64,000 bases of DNA from an uncultured Verrucomicrobiales bacterium (GCA_937951675.1 CALFBI010000005.1:31014-95013); one strand, 5' to 3'; positions 9,309-18,694 are shown, counted from the stretch's first letter. Program-made: numbers and translations. The notes: a model not told the origin generated them from the letters alone.

Positions 9309-11401
9309 AATCTCTTTATATCAATCGAGAAGTTTCCTGGCTCGAATTTAACCAACGTGTTTTAGAAGAAGCTAAGAGGAAAGATCTCCCCCTCATGGAG
9401 AGAATCAAATTCTTAGCCATTACGGCATCGAACCTTGATGAATTCATGCAAGTTCGGGTGGGAGGCCTTACTTCCATGATCAAAAAAGGGATCCGTAAGA
9501 AAGATCTTACAGGCCTCACTCCAAGCGCTCAATTACGGCTCATTCGCGAACGCTCAGAAATAATGATGAATGACCAAAATACTCTTTGGTTAGATGAACT
9601 CATTCCTTTACTCTCCCAAGAAAAAATTCACTTTCTTGACCCTCAGAAGCTCACTCCATTGGAGAAAGAAAAAGCCTTACAGTTTTTCAACCTCCATACA
9701 CTCCCCCTTCTGACTCCGATTGGGGTAGATTCATTAACTCCTGATAAAACACTCAATTCACTCGCGCTCTACCTCTCGATTGAACTCAAAGCCACTTCTG
9801 GCAAGAAAGCTTCGCGATTTGTTTTTTTAGAGCTCCCTCGCTCACTCCCACGATTTATTAATATCAGTGATACGGGAAACCATGAATACCTCTTACTCGA
9901 AGAGCTTGTATCTCTCGGTCTGACAGCCCTCTTTCCAGAAGAAGAGATCCTTTCCAGTATCCCTTTCCGCGTCACCCGCAACACTGACCTCATTTTAGAA
10001 GATGAGGAAAGTGACGACCTTGCCGAAGACATGGAAAACATTCTAACTGCAAGACGCTTCAGTTTCTGCGTTCGGCTCGAAGTCCCCGCAGGGTCTCCTA
10101 AATCACACCTTCAGATGATTCAGGAGATCACAAAAACACCTCCTTCTTCTCTCTTTCGCTCCAAGGGGCCTCTGGACCTATCTGCCCTCATGTCATTAAT
10201 GTCTCTCAATGAGCGAGATGACCTCTTTGCCGAAGCATGGCCTATTCAGCCCTCCGCTTCGATTCAACCGAATCAAAGCATGTTTAAAAACATCGCTCAA
10301 CAAGACCACCTTCTCATTCATCCTTATGAGTCTTTTGAGCCCGTAATTCGGCTTTTAGAAGAAGCTGCCGTAGACCCTGATGTTCTCTCTATCAAGCAAG
10401 TCCTCTACCGAACTGCTTCCCAGTCTCGCGTGGTAGAAGCTCTGATCAAAGCCGCTGAAAACGGTAAGCAAGTCACCGTTCTCGTAGAACTCAAAGCCCG
10501 CTTCGATGAGGCCCGGAACCTGACTCGAGCCGATGAACTCCAAGAAGCTGGAGCTCAAGTAATCTACGGAGTTCGTGGTTTCAAAACGCACGCCAAAATC
10601 ACCCTCATTATTCGAAAGGAAGATATGCAGCTAAAGCGATACCTGCACCTCGGAACAGGGAATTACAATGAATCCACCGCCAAGCTCTATGGAGACCTTT
10701 CTTATCTCACTTGCCGCGAAGAATACGGAAGTGATGCGACCGCCTTTTTCAACGCGGTGACAGGGTGGTCGAAAATGAGCCGCTTCCAAAAACTCTCTCC
10801 GGCACCTCATCAGATGAAGCCGCGACTTCTTGAATTGATTCAAGGAGAAACACGTCGTGCCAAAGCGGGAGAAGAAGCGCACCTCATGGGTAAATTCAAC
10901 TCTCTACAGGATCGAGAAATTATCGATGCGCTCTACCAAGCCGCTGAAGCAGGAGTGCGAATTCAGCTCAATATTCGAGGAATTTGCTGCCTCAAAACAG
11001 ATCAGAAAAAGCACAAGGGAAGAATTGAAGTCACTTCCATCATTGACCGCTACCTCGAACACGCTCGGGTCTTCTACTTCCGCCAAGGAGGAAACCCTAC
11101 CGTCTTAATTTCTTCTGCTGATTGGATGACTCGAAACCTTGAAAAACGTTTAGAGTTATTAATCCCTATCGATGACAAAAAAATACAGCGCCGTTTAATC
11201 GCTTACCTACAAGCTGCTTTTAAAGACAATCAACAGGCCTACCGAATTCTTGCGGATGGCACGAGCGAGAAAATCAGCCCGCCCAAATCGGCCAAGGCAT
11301 ATCGCTTTCAAAAAAACCTTCAAACCCTTGCCGAACAGTCTGCTAAATCACAACGCCAAAAACGCTCTAGCACCTTCGAGCCACATGAGCCCGCCTCTTA
11401 G
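9305..11401 (+). CDS. ppk1: Polyphosphate kinase 1
   Basis: 698 residues, close to the usual length. It makes inorganic polyphosphate reversibly from ATP. The start is a TTG within the TTGA overlap with the preceding stop, directly giving the conserved N-terminus INREVSWLEFNQRVLEEA. Other family blocks are ITASNLDEFMQVRVGGL, HPYESFEPVIRLLEEAA, and RGFKTHAKITLI, which contains the likely phosphorylated His (residue 429). The second phospholipase-D-like half has GTGNYNESTAKLYGDLSY and SSADWMTRNLEKRLELL. The C-terminal tail is basic. Coupling to the ppx-like gene implies coordinated expression. Confidence 0.96.
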   Translation: MKSLYINREVSWLEFNQRVLEEAKRKDLPLMERIKFLAITASNLDEFMQVRVGGLTSMIKKGIRKKDLTGLTPSAQLRLIRERSEIMMNDQNTLWLDELIPLLSQEKIHFLDPQKLTPLEKEKALQFFNLHTLPLLTPIGVDSLTPDKTLNSLALYLSIELKATSGKKASRFVFLELPRSLPRFINISDTGNHEYLLLEELVSLGLTALFPEEEILSSIPFRVTRNTDLILEDEESDDLAEDMENILTARRFSFCVRLEVPAGSPKSHLQMIQEITKTPPSSLFRSKGPLDLSALMSLMSLNERDDLFAEAWPIQPSASIQPNQSMFKNIAQQDHLLIHPYESFEPVIRLLEEAAVDPDVLSIKQVLYRTASQSRVVEALIKAAENGKQVTVLVELKARFDEARNLTRADELQEAGAQVIYGVRGFKTHAKITLIIRKEDMQLKRYLHLGTGNYNESTAKLYGDLSYLTCREEYGSDATAFFNAVTGWSKMSRFQKLSPAPHQMKPRLLELIQGETRRAKAGEEAHLMGKFNSLQDREIIDALYQAAEAGVRIQLNIRGICCLKTDQKKHKGRIEVTSIIDRYLEHARVFYFRQGGNPTVLISSADWMTRNLEKRLELLIPIDDKKIQRRLIAYLQAAFKDNQQAYRILADGTSEKISPPKSAKAYRFQKNLQTLAEQSAKSQRQKRSSTFEPHEPAS

Positions 11402-11471
11402 AAGAAGACTTTTTCTTTCGGAGTTGCATCCCTTCCCACTTCTGCATAATGTGCCGCTTCTTCAGATCAAA

Positions 11472-11546
11472 GGGCCCGTAGTGAAATGGATATCACGTTG
11501 GTTTCCGAAACCAAAGTTCCAGGTTCGATCCCTGGCGGGCCTACCA
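11472..11546 (+). tRNA. tRNA-Arg (CCG anticodon)
   Basis: 75 nt that fold into a cloverleaf. The acceptor GGGCCCG pairs with CGGGCCT, with a G-T at the first pair. The D arm is GTGA/TCAC. The anticodon stem TTGGT/ACCAA encloses the loop TTCCGAA, giving anticodon CCG for the CGG codon. The T arm contains GGTTCGATCC. The CCA end is encoded. Confidence 0.95.
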
Positions 11547-11761
11547 TCGTAAAGCCCTCTTCCTTATTAAGCTTCTCGATATAAAACCTAGTAACGGAAC
11601 CATTAAATTCCGGGCTAAAAACCACTGATAAAGAGAGAAGGTAATGGTTTCATTCTTTTCAAAATTTAACCATCATATCACCGCCTAAATAGACGTTGAT
11701 GATAAAGGCAGGCAGAGTTTCTACCCCACACACTTGAAAAAACTCCGTTCCTTCTTATTCT
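11547..11761. other. Intergenic stretch between tRNA-Arg and obg
   Basis: About 215 bases with stops in all frames I checked and no convincing terminator, promoter or small gene. The total non-protein stretch from 11402 to 11761 is 360 bases and its only recognisable content is the tRNA. Confidence 0.5.
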
Positions 11762-12814
11762 TTATTTGGCGAGTTTTTCTCCCACTCGGTTACAAAGCTC
11801 TTCTTTGAGAGCTTCGAGTCCATCTCCTTCATTTGCGGAAATAGGAATGATCGTTTGCTTAGGGAAACGTTGGCGGAAGGCTTCTAAGTTTTCCTCCGCT
11901 CCTTCGAGATCCATTTTATTAGCGACGATCATCCACTCAAATTTCGCCAAATCTTCGTCATACATTTTGATCTCAGTTCTTAAAATCTGCAGATCTTCAA
12001 TCGGGTCCCGCATTTCACTTCCGGCCATATCGATTACAAAAATCAATAGGTTACAGCGAGTGATGTGTCGCAAAAATTCATGTCCAAGCCCACGGTTCTC
12101 GTGAGCTCCTTCAATCAAGCCCGGAATATCAGCAACCGTGCAGCGCTTGAATCCTGGGAAATCAACCACTCCAACGGTTGGAACGAGAGTCGTAAATGGG
12201 TAATTACCGACCTTCGGGCTCGCCGCAGATAAAGCTCCTACTAAAGTTGATTTACCCGCATTTGGAAATCCTACTAAGGCCGCATCAGCAATCCTACGAA
12301 GCTCTAAGTAAAAGACTCCAGCAGGCCCTTCTGTTCCTAAAGTATGTTCTTCAGGTCGTTGATTCGTCGATGAACGGAAATGCCAGTTCCCTTTCCCTCC
12401 GATCCCTCCTTTAGCTAGATCAAGCTCTTCTCCATGATGAGTGAGATCAGCAAACAGCTCGAGATCGATTCCTTCTTCCGAGCGTTCCATTTTTACGGCT
12501 TCGGTGATGGTTTGAGCTGGGCTACGATAAACGATCGTTCCGGGAGGCACCCTCCCGATTACCGTTTTACCATTCTTACCATGACGCTTTGACTTCGAGC
12601 CGTGCCCTCCATCCTTTGCGATAAGCTTGGGATCATAATGAAATGCTTTCAGATTATCTGTGTTCTCATCAACCTGTAAAAGAACGTCTCCCCCGTCTCC
12701 ACCGTCTCCCCCATTTGGGCCTCCTCTTGGCACGTATTTTTCACGGCGGAAGCTCACGACTCCGTTTCCGCCGTCTCCTGCTTTCACTAAAATTCGAATG
12801 TGATCAATGAACAT
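11762..12814 (-). CDS. obg: GTPase Obg/CgtA
   Basis: 350 residues from the ATG at 12814, where the canonical FIDHIRILVKAGDGGNG begins; an upstream start at 12877 would add an atypical basic extension. The Gly-rich Obg fold (PRGGPNGGDGGDGGDV) is followed by the GTPase domain with G1 GFPNAGKS, G3 DIPGLIEGAHENRGLG, G4 NKMD and G5 SANEGDG. It acts in 50S ribosome assembly and stress control. The C-terminal OCT domain of some Obg proteins is absent, which is common. It is divergent from yqgE. Confidence 0.95.
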   Translation of the reverse strand: MFIDHIRILVKAGDGGNGVVSFRREKYVPRGGPNGGDGGDGGDVLLQVDENTDNLKAFHYDPKLIAKDGGHGSKSKRHGKNGKTVIGRVPPGTIVYRSPAQTITEAVKMERSEEGIDLELFADLTHHGEELDLAKGGIGGKGNWHFRSSTNQRPEEHTLGTEGPAGVFYLELRRIADAALVGFPNAGKSTLVGALSAASPKVGNYPFTTLVPTVGVVDFPGFKRCTVADIPGLIEGAHENRGLGHEFLRHITRCNLLIFVIDMAGSEMRDPIEDLQILRTEIKMYDEDLAKFEWMIVANKMDLEGAEENLEAFRQRFPKQTIIPISANEGDGLEALKEELCNRVGEKLAK

Positions 12815-12919
12815 TTGGCGAGTTAATAGCAGAGCAAGGCTGTTGACGATCCTTAATCTTGCTGGTTTCTTAATCACCTTTTCCGGCTCTTGATCATGAG
12901 CTTATGATTCCTGACCACA

Positions 12920-13453
12920 ATGACTCCTTCCTCCCAATTGCTCCCCGGTTCTCTTCTCTTGGCTTCCACCGAAATCAAAGAGGGAATCTTCATGCGCTCT
13001 GTCGTTTATCTCATTGAGCATCAAAAAGAAGGAAGCATTGGACTTCTTCTCAACCAACCCTCTTCTCAAACCACTAGTGAACTACTCGGAACCATCGAAC
13101 CAGCATTACTCAAAGTGCCTGTTTTCACAGGAGGCCCCGTCTCACCCGATCAACTTATTTTCGTCGCTTTTTGGTGGGAAGGAACGCTTCAGACCAAAAC
13201 ACACCTCTCGCTACAACAAGCCGCTGAATATCTCGAAAAACCAGGAACTCGAGTGTTCGCCTTTCTTGGGCATTCTGGCTGGGAAAAAGGACAACTCGAA
13301 AGTGAGATTCGTCAAAACGCTTGGGTGATCACTCCACCTGATCCTCGGTTATTTGAGTCCTCACATCTTGATCTCTGGTCTATCTTGATGCGGGACATTT
13401 CCCCCTACCACGCGATGATTGCCGAGTCGCCAACAAACCCTTATCTGAATTAA
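12920..13453 (+). CDS. yqgE: YqgE/AlgH family protein (DUF179)
   Basis: 177 residues. The N-terminus has the family signature LLPGSLLLASTEIKEGIFMRSVVYLIEH, then GSIGLLLNQPS and a central VFTGGPVSPDQLIFV. FLGHSGWEKGQLESEI near residue 115 corresponds to the conserved GxSGWxxGQLExE block. The family is widespread and cytoplasmic, but its molecular role is not settled. Here it lies alone between the divergent obg and the convergent mutL. The C-terminal half (LWSILMRDISPYHAMI) is also family-like. Confidence 0.88.
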   Translation: MTPSSQLLPGSLLLASTEIKEGIFMRSVVYLIEHQKEGSIGLLLNQPSSQTTSELLGTIEPALLKVPVFTGGPVSPDQLIFVAFWWEGTLQTKTHLSLQQAAEYLEKPGTRVFAFLGHSGWEKGQLESEIRQNAWVITPPDPRLFESSHLDLWSILMRDISPYHAMIAESPTNPYLN

Positions 13454-13493
13454 CCACACTTGTGCTTCTCCTAAGCGCTGCGAAGCGGATTCT

Positions 13494-15302
13494 TTAGCGG
13501 TGGAATTTCCGGTCAAGCTCTTGAAGAGAAAACTGAATCATGGTGGGCCTCCCATCAGGAGCGCAATAAGGAAGATCGCAAAGGAACAGGTCTTTTAATA
13601 AACCTCGGACCTGAGGCAAATTGACCTCCTCATAGCGAGCCCTTTGTTTTGCTAACGACTTTGCAAAATGGTCATAAACGATTTTGCGAGCCTTCTTACC
13701 TCCTTCACTTGCGATGAGGTCTCCCAGGAAATCATCAAAAAGTTTGGCGACGTCGAGCTCCTTCAAGAAACTTGGCACCGACATGATTTGAACGCTCGTT
13801 CCGCCAAAGGATTCGACCCCGACTCCAGCATTAGTGAAATGATCCTGGTTTGATTCAAAAAAAGCAAAATCACGAGCTTCTAATTCTACAATCACAGGAA
13901 CAAGTAAGCCCTGTGTCGAGACTTGCCCTGTGTTTTTCAAAAGGTGTTCATAAATCACTCGTTCTCTCCCAGCTTTAGGCTCAAAAAGCACCAAGCCATC
14001 CTCTCCTTCAATCACAATATAGCGCCGATGAAGAGTGCCTAAAATCTCAAAATTGGGCTGATCCGAACCGCGTTCTAATTTGGGTAAATGGCTTAAGTCC
14101 GTTTGATAAGAACGATGCCTTAGATGGCGTCTCTCAGGAAGAGAACGAGTCGATAACGATGTCGAACCTTCTGCTATTTGGGCTTCAAGAGCAGATCCAT
14201 CCTCTTCTAAAATGGTTTGTAGAAAGGAGGCCTTTCCTTTTTTTTCGGCACTTCTTTCCTTCTCCTGAATCTCTCTCGCTTGTGGCGATTGGATCACAGA
14301 AGGAACATGCTGAGGAGCTCTCAATGCTTCTTGAATCGCCTCGATGATGGTCTCTCGCACTTCAAAGGGGCGATGAAAACGCACCTCTCTCTTAGCTGGG
14401 TGCACATTCACATCGACAAGCACGGGGTCGATCTCCATCCAAAGCCACACCATCGGGTGAGCCCCTTCCGGAATAGCTCCCGTATATGCTTCCCGAATCG
14501 CGCCGACCACGACCTGATCTTCGATAGGCCGACCATTCAGAAAGAGATATTGCTGACGCCTTCCCTTTTTCGCATGGCGAGCGGGTAAAAGAAAGCCAGA
14601 GACTCTGAAATCATGCCTCTCCATCAGAGGCACCTCGATGAGATCCTTTAAAATATCTTGGCCAGAGAGCTGTCCAATTCGAACTCTCCGATCAGGCACT
14701 CCTGCAATATCAAACACGACTCGACCCTCTTTCCGGAAAACCCATCGCACTTGCGGGTGCGCGAGAGCATGGAGCCGAAGCTGGTGATCGACATGTGCAC
14801 TCTCTGTGTTCTCCGTTTTGAGAAATTTCCTCCTCGCTGGTATATTAAAAAACAAGTCAGAGACTCGGATATCTGTCCCTATCGCGGAACCACAGTCTTT
14901 CACATCCTTCAACTCTCCTCCTTCGACCAAAATCTCGGATGCAAACTCAGCTTCTCGGTCTCGTGTAATGAGTTGAAGCTTCGCCACACTTGCCACACTC
15001 GGCAAAGCTTCCCCCCTAAACCCAAACGTATGAATCGCCATCAACCCTTCGGCATCCCATAATTTACTGGTCGCATGACGTTCCAGGGAAAGAAGGGCAT
15101 CCTCTCGCGACATTCCGCTACCATCATCTCTCACTCGAATGAAGGTCGCCCCTCCTCTTTGTAACTCGACTTCAATCGTCTTCGCTCCAGCATCGAGGCT
15201 ATTCTCAACGAGCTCCTTCACGACACTTGAGGGACGCTCCACGACTTCTCCTGCCGCCACTTGACTAGCGAGAGTATCGGAGAGAACTTTGATCTTTGGC
15301 AC
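13494..15302 (-). CDS. mutL: DNA mismatch repair protein MutL
   Basis: 602 residues from a GTG at 15302 that gives the canonical PKIKVLSDTLASQVAAGEVVERP. A TTG at 15338 would add 12 hydrophobic residues unlike MutL. The GHKL ATPase domain is complete (VKELVENSLDAGA, RDDGSGM, TFGFRGEALPSV, VNVHPAKREVRF). A linker and C-terminal dimerisation domain follow. The metal-dependent endonuclease motif DQHA(x)2E(x)4E is degenerate here, reading EPKAGRERVIYE, and the CPHGRP motif reads CAPDGRPT. The protein therefore probably lacks nicking activity, or the motif is diverged in this lineage. It is divergent from the Fe-S carrier gene. Confidence 0.95.
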   Translation of the reverse strand: MPKIKVLSDTLASQVAAGEVVERPSSVVKELVENSLDAGAKTIEVELQRGGATFIRVRDDGSGMSREDALLSLERHATSKLWDAEGLMAIHTFGFRGEALPSVASVAKLQLITRDREAEFASEILVEGGELKDVKDCGSAIGTDIRVSDLFFNIPARRKFLKTENTESAHVDHQLRLHALAHPQVRWVFRKEGRVVFDIAGVPDRRVRIGQLSGQDILKDLIEVPLMERHDFRVSGFLLPARHAKKGRRQQYLFLNGRPIEDQVVVGAIREAYTGAIPEGAHPMVWLWMEIDPVLVDVNVHPAKREVRFHRPFEVRETIIEAIQEALRAPQHVPSVIQSPQAREIQEKERSAEKKGKASFLQTILEEDGSALEAQIAEGSTSLSTRSLPERRHLRHRSYQTDLSHLPKLERGSDQPNFEILGTLHRRYIVIEGEDGLVLFEPKAGRERVIYEHLLKNTGQVSTQGLLVPVIVELEARDFAFFESNQDHFTNAGVGVESFGGTSVQIMSVPSFLKELDVAKLFDDFLGDLIASEGGKKARKIVYDHFAKSLAKQRARYEEVNLPQVRGLLKDLFLCDLPYCAPDGRPTMIQFSLQELDRKFHR

Positions 15303-15374
15303 TGCTAAGATTAAAAGGAAGCAAAGAAACACTGGCAAGAGAGATCCTTTGGGAGTAAATAAATTCTTAAGCCT

Positions 15375-15761
15375 ATGATTGAAATTACGCCTTCCGCAGC
15401 CAAAGAGGTCGCTCGCTTACTGAAAAAGAAAGAAGTGAACCCTGAAACTCATGGACTCCGTCTCGGAATCCAGCGAGGAGGGTGTGCTGGCCTGCAATAC
15501 ACCATGGAGGTTGGAAATGCTGAAGAAAATGATCATTTGATCTCTCTCGAAGCGGCCCAAGTCATTGTTGCTCATGATAGCCTTAAACTTCTAAAAGGCT
15601 GCGTTCTTGATTACACTTATTCCCTCAGTGACACCGGTTTCAAAATTATTAACCCTAATGCCACTCGTTCTTGCGGTTGTGGCACTTCCTTTGAAAGCGA
15701 CGCTGAAAACGAAGAACTCGAAGACCTTCCTGAGTCCAAATCTGATGACTGCTCTGAGTAA
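15375..15761 (+). CDS. A-type iron-sulfur carrier (IscA/ErpA/HesB family)
   Basis: 128 residues. The family fold is clear: IEITPSAAKEVARLLKKK, RLGIQRGGCAGLQYTMEV with the first conserved Cys, and RSCGCGTSF with the final Cys pair. These three Cys bind an Fe-S cluster for delivery to apoproteins. An acidic C-terminal tail of about 20 residues extends beyond the usual end. Whether it corresponds to ErpA, IscA or SufA cannot be told from this neighbourhood, since no isc or suf genes are present. The membrane-protein gene at 15767 follows after 5 bp and is probably co-transcribed. Confidence 0.9.
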   Translation: MIEITPSAAKEVARLLKKKEVNPETHGLRLGIQRGGCAGLQYTMEVGNAEENDHLISLEAAQVIVAHDSLKLLKGCVLDYTYSLSDTGFKIINPNATRSCGCGTSFESDAENEELEDLPESKSDDCSE

Positions 15762-15766
15762 TCTCG

Positions 15767-16537
15767 ATGTTTGAAGATAATCATAAAAACGCCCCCGCCC
15801 CGCAGCAACGCCCTGCTTATTTTTGGTGGATTCTTGCGAACATCCTAGCCTTGTGCTTTGTGGTGATTAGCTGGACTTCTTGTTACTATATATTTAATAA
15901 CCCTCAAGTTCCAGAGAACCATAAAATCCTCAAAAAAGTAGGCCGCTTAGAGTCGATCAGCTCTTTTACTCCTCTTAATGCCCCCTCTGGAAGCTCTCTT
16001 TCTCCCAGACAAATCTTTAGAAAGTATCAAAACTTGCCTAATGAAAAACTAGCGGTCCTCAACCGGCAGTTTCGCAAAAACTATCTCACCAACTTCGACC
16101 GACCAAAGCACCTCACCTACATCGAAGGAGATTACCGAGTCACTCACGCTCGAGCACTCACCGAAAAAGACCACTTCCAAAAAGGAATTCTGCTGCGAGC
16201 TCGTGCGTTCGTGAAACCGAACGAAACATCAGACCCAACCATCTATCCGGTCATCATCGAATACATTCTCCCCGGAGCCCCTACTTCTGCTCTCGATTCT
16301 TTTCAACCAGGGGACGCCCTACTCCTTAAAAAAGTGCCTCATTGTGCCTCTATTTATCATCTGGCCCAAATCGGAATCACAGATGAACCGACCATTTGTG
16401 CCACTGTCGTCCCTCTTGCCTACAACGACTATCGTTCCCCAGATGGTAAGCTCATCAGGATCACCCCTCCAGAGGCCCCTCAATTGCGCGCCTCTCTACC
16501 TGCGTGGCAACAGCACCGGGGAAGCTCCAGACGTTAA
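15767..16537 (+). CDS. Single-pass membrane protein of unknown function
   Basis: 256 residues. A short cytoplasmic N-terminus with a Pro-rich piece (APAPQQRPAYF) leads into one hydrophobic helix (about residues 19-45), then a soluble region of roughly 210 residues that should lie outside the membrane. A stretch near residue 180 (EYILPGAPTSALDSFQPGDALLL) resembles the ligand-binding end of a PDZ-like domain, but I cannot confirm this. I do not recognise the family. It follows the Fe-S carrier gene by 5 bp and converges with the hydrolase at 16553. Confidence 0.7.
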   Translation: MFEDNHKNAPAPQQRPAYFWWILANILALCFVVISWTSCYYIFNNPQVPENHKILKKVGRLESISSFTPLNAPSGSSLSPRQIFRKYQNLPNEKLAVLNRQFRKNYLTNFDRPKHLTYIEGDYRVTHARALTEKDHFQKGILLRARAFVKPNETSDPTIYPVIIEYILPGAPTSALDSFQPGDALLLKKVPHCASIYHLAQIGITDEPTICATVVPLAYNDYRSPDGKLIRITPPEAPQLRASLPAWQQHRGSSRR

Positions 16538-16552
16538 GTCTTTCTAAGGGTT

Positions 16553-17404
16553 TCAAGAAGCCACAATACGCTGCTTTATTTCCCCGATTCCTTCGATCCC
16601 GAGCTCGACAAGGTCTCCAGCCTCTAAAAATTTTGGAGGGTTCATGCCCATCCCTACGCCCCCAGGGGTTCCGGTCGCAATAATATCTCCTGGGAGCAAG
16701 GTCATAAATTGTGAAATGTAGCTCACGACATAATCAACGTGGAACAACATATCTCCCGTCCACCCGTTTTGACGGAGCTCCCCATTCACCTTTGACCAAA
16801 GCCGTAAACTCTGTGGATCATTCAGCTCATCTGGGGTCACGAAGAGCGGACCTAAAGGAGCAAAGGTATCTGAGCTCTTTCCTTTCACCCACTGTCCGGC
16901 CCGTTGTTTTTGATAATCACGCTCGCTGTAATCGCAAAAAACGGAATACCCGGCGATATGGGAACGAGCTTCCGCTTGAGAAATGCGCTTGGCTGTCATC
17001 CCCATCACGACTGCAAGTTCCACTTCATAATCTAACTTTGTTGCTCCTGGAGGGATCTCGACTTGATCAAAAGGCCCATTGTAAGCGGTTGTAGCCTTCA
17101 TGAAAATGACAGGCTCTGGAGGAACTTCTGCCCCGAATTCGCGCGCGTGATCTGCATAATTCTGCCCTACACATATAATTTTAGAAGGGCGAGCGATCGG
17201 AGCCCCAATTCGATAGTCTCCTTTTTTCTCAATCCCCCCGGGACAGCCTGATTCAATCCAACTCTGTAAAGCCTCCAGGCCACTACAACTCAAGAACGCT
17301 TCATTGTAATCTCCAAATTCAGTGCTCGCATCGATAATTCTTCCATCATCCAACATGACAGCAGGCTCTTCATAGCCGATTTCTCCAAGGCGCATGAGTT
17401 TCAT
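16553..17404 (-). CDS. Fumarylacetoacetate hydrolase (FAH) family protein
   Basis: 283 residues. The FAH fold is recognised from KIICVGQNYADHAREFG, LDYEVELAVVMG (metal-binding Glu pair), GYSVFCDYSERDYQ (metal-binding Asp), WVKGKSSDTFAPLGP and ATGTPGGVGMGMNPP. Members hydrolyse or decarboxylate 2,4-dioxo acids in aromatic or sugar-acid breakdown. The closest subgroup by eye is the 2,4-diketo-3-deoxy-L-fuconate hydrolase/ureidoglycolate-lyase-like group. A role in deoxy-sugar catabolism would suit the GH95-like gene at 23409, but that is only inference. No pathway neighbours are adjacent. Confidence 0.85.
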   Translation of the reverse strand: MKLMRLGEIGYEEPAVMLDDGRIIDASTEFGDYNEAFLSCSGLEALQSWIESGCPGGIEKKGDYRIGAPIARPSKIICVGQNYADHAREFGAEVPPEPVIFMKATTAYNGPFDQVEIPPGATKLDYEVELAVVMGMTAKRISQAEARSHIAGYSVFCDYSERDYQKQRAGQWVKGKSSDTFAPLGPLFVTPDELNDPQSLRLWSKVNGELRQNGWTGDMLFHVDYVVSYISQFMTLLPGDIIATGTPGGVGMGMNPPKFLEAGDLVELGIEGIGEIKQRIVAS

Positions 17405-17560
17405 AAGCCCCTTTGATAACTCACCGGTAGAAGATGATCAATGAGTGTCTTCAATTCTTTTCTTTTTTTAAGTCCCTCCGATCGAAACGCTTCAAGTCCT
17501 TTGCTGAAAAAAAAGATAAAACTTTGGCCACATCAAGCTCTTTCCGCTAAGCACCTCCCT

Positions 17561-18694
17561 ATGTCCTTTGAGGTTTTAAACACTGATCCCACATCACAGG
17601 CGCGACGCGGCCGCCTGACGACCGCTCATGGCGAGATCCAAACCCCGATTTTCATGCCCGTAGGCACTCAAGGTTCTGTGAAAACGCTTCACCCTGATGA
17701 ACTCGTCGAGACTGAAGCACAGATCATCCTGGGAAATACTTACCACCTCAATTTAAGACCCGGCCTCGAAGTGATCGAACATTTCGGCGGACTCCACAAA
17801 TTCATCCAATGGGATCGGCCCATCTTAACAGACTCAGGTGGGTTCCAAGTCTGGTCACTCGCAAAGTTAAGAAAAATCACGGAAGAAGGCGTTCGCTTTC
17901 AGAACCACCTCAACGGTGCCAGTATGATGCTCTCTCCCGAAGCAAGCATGCAGATCCAAGCGACTCTAGGATCCGATATCGCGATGCTCTTTGACGAATG
18001 CCCACCCTACCCCTGCGATCGCGAATACGCGGAAAAATCGCTAGGCCTCACCACCCGGTGGGGACAACGTTGCAAAGACTGGGTGACGAAACATCAACCT
18101 CGCTCTGGAGAAGGACGACAAATGCACTTTGGAATCGTGCAAGGATCTACCTACGCCGAGCTCCGAGAACAATCGGCCAGAGAACTCGTCGACCTCGAAT
18201 TAGATGGTTATGCGATCGGGGGAGTCTCCGTTGGCGAACCCGAGCATGAGATGATGCGAGCCGTCGAAAACAGTGTCCCTTTTCTCCCTTTTGACAAACC
18301 TCGCTATGCGATGGGACTAGGAACCCCGCCCCAATTACTCGAAATGATTGCACGAGGAGTGGACATGTTTGACTGCGTGCTTCCGACCCGCCTCGCTCGT
18401 CACGGCGTCGCCATGACTTTGGATGGTCCTATCTCCATTAAGAAGGCTATTTATGAGTTCGACGAGAAGCCTTTATGTGAAAGTAACAGCTCACATGCTG
18501 CACGTTTTTCGCGAGCCTATATCCGCCACCTCTTCCGATCTAATGAAATCCTCGCTTTAAGATTGCTTTCTTTCCATAATATTGATTTTTACCTATCTCT
18601 CATGGCGCGCGCTAGAAACGCAATTGAAGCTGGAACCTTCGATGAAATGCGCCAAGAATTTACTCAACGATATACTCAAACCACACCATCATGA
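17561..18694 (+). CDS. tgt: Queuine tRNA-ribosyltransferase, zinc motif altered
   Basis: 377 residues from the ATG at 17561; an in-frame start at 17441 would add 40 residues unlike the family. The enzyme exchanges guanine-34 of GUN tRNAs for the queuine precursor. Catalytic elements are intact: LTDSGGFQVWSL, FGIVQGSTYAELR, IGGVSVGEP and FDCVLPTRLARHG with the nucleophile D271. The zinc-binding CxCxxC segment before SRAYIRHL is replaced by C-E-S-N-S-S-H (306-312), although the later His (H339, SFHN) remains. The stop overlaps the yajC start by 4 bp, the classic tgt-yajC-secDF order. Confidence 0.93.
   Translation: MSFEVLNTDPTSQARRGRLTTAHGEIQTPIFMPVGTQGSVKTLHPDELVETEAQIILGNTYHLNLRPGLEVIEHFGGLHKFIQWDRPILTDSGGFQVWSLAKLRKITEEGVRFQNHLNGASMMLSPEASMQIQATLGSDIAMLFDECPPYPCDREYAEKSLGLTTRWGQRCKDWVTKHQPRSGEGRQMHFGIVQGSTYAELREQSARELVDLELDGYAIGGVSVGEPEHEMMRAVENSVPFLPFDKPRYAMGLGTPPQLLEMIARGVDMFDCVLPTRLARHGVAMTLDGPISIKKAIYEFDEKPLCESNSSHAARFSRAYIRHLFRSNEILALRLLSFHNIDFYLSLMARARNAIEAGTFDEMRQEFTQRYTQTTPS

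Noticed and set aside
11402..11471. Short basic peptide on the minus strand opposite the ppk1 end
   Set aside because: It would overlap the tRNA and ppk1, is under 30 residues from its only ATG, and matches no small ribosomal protein I know.
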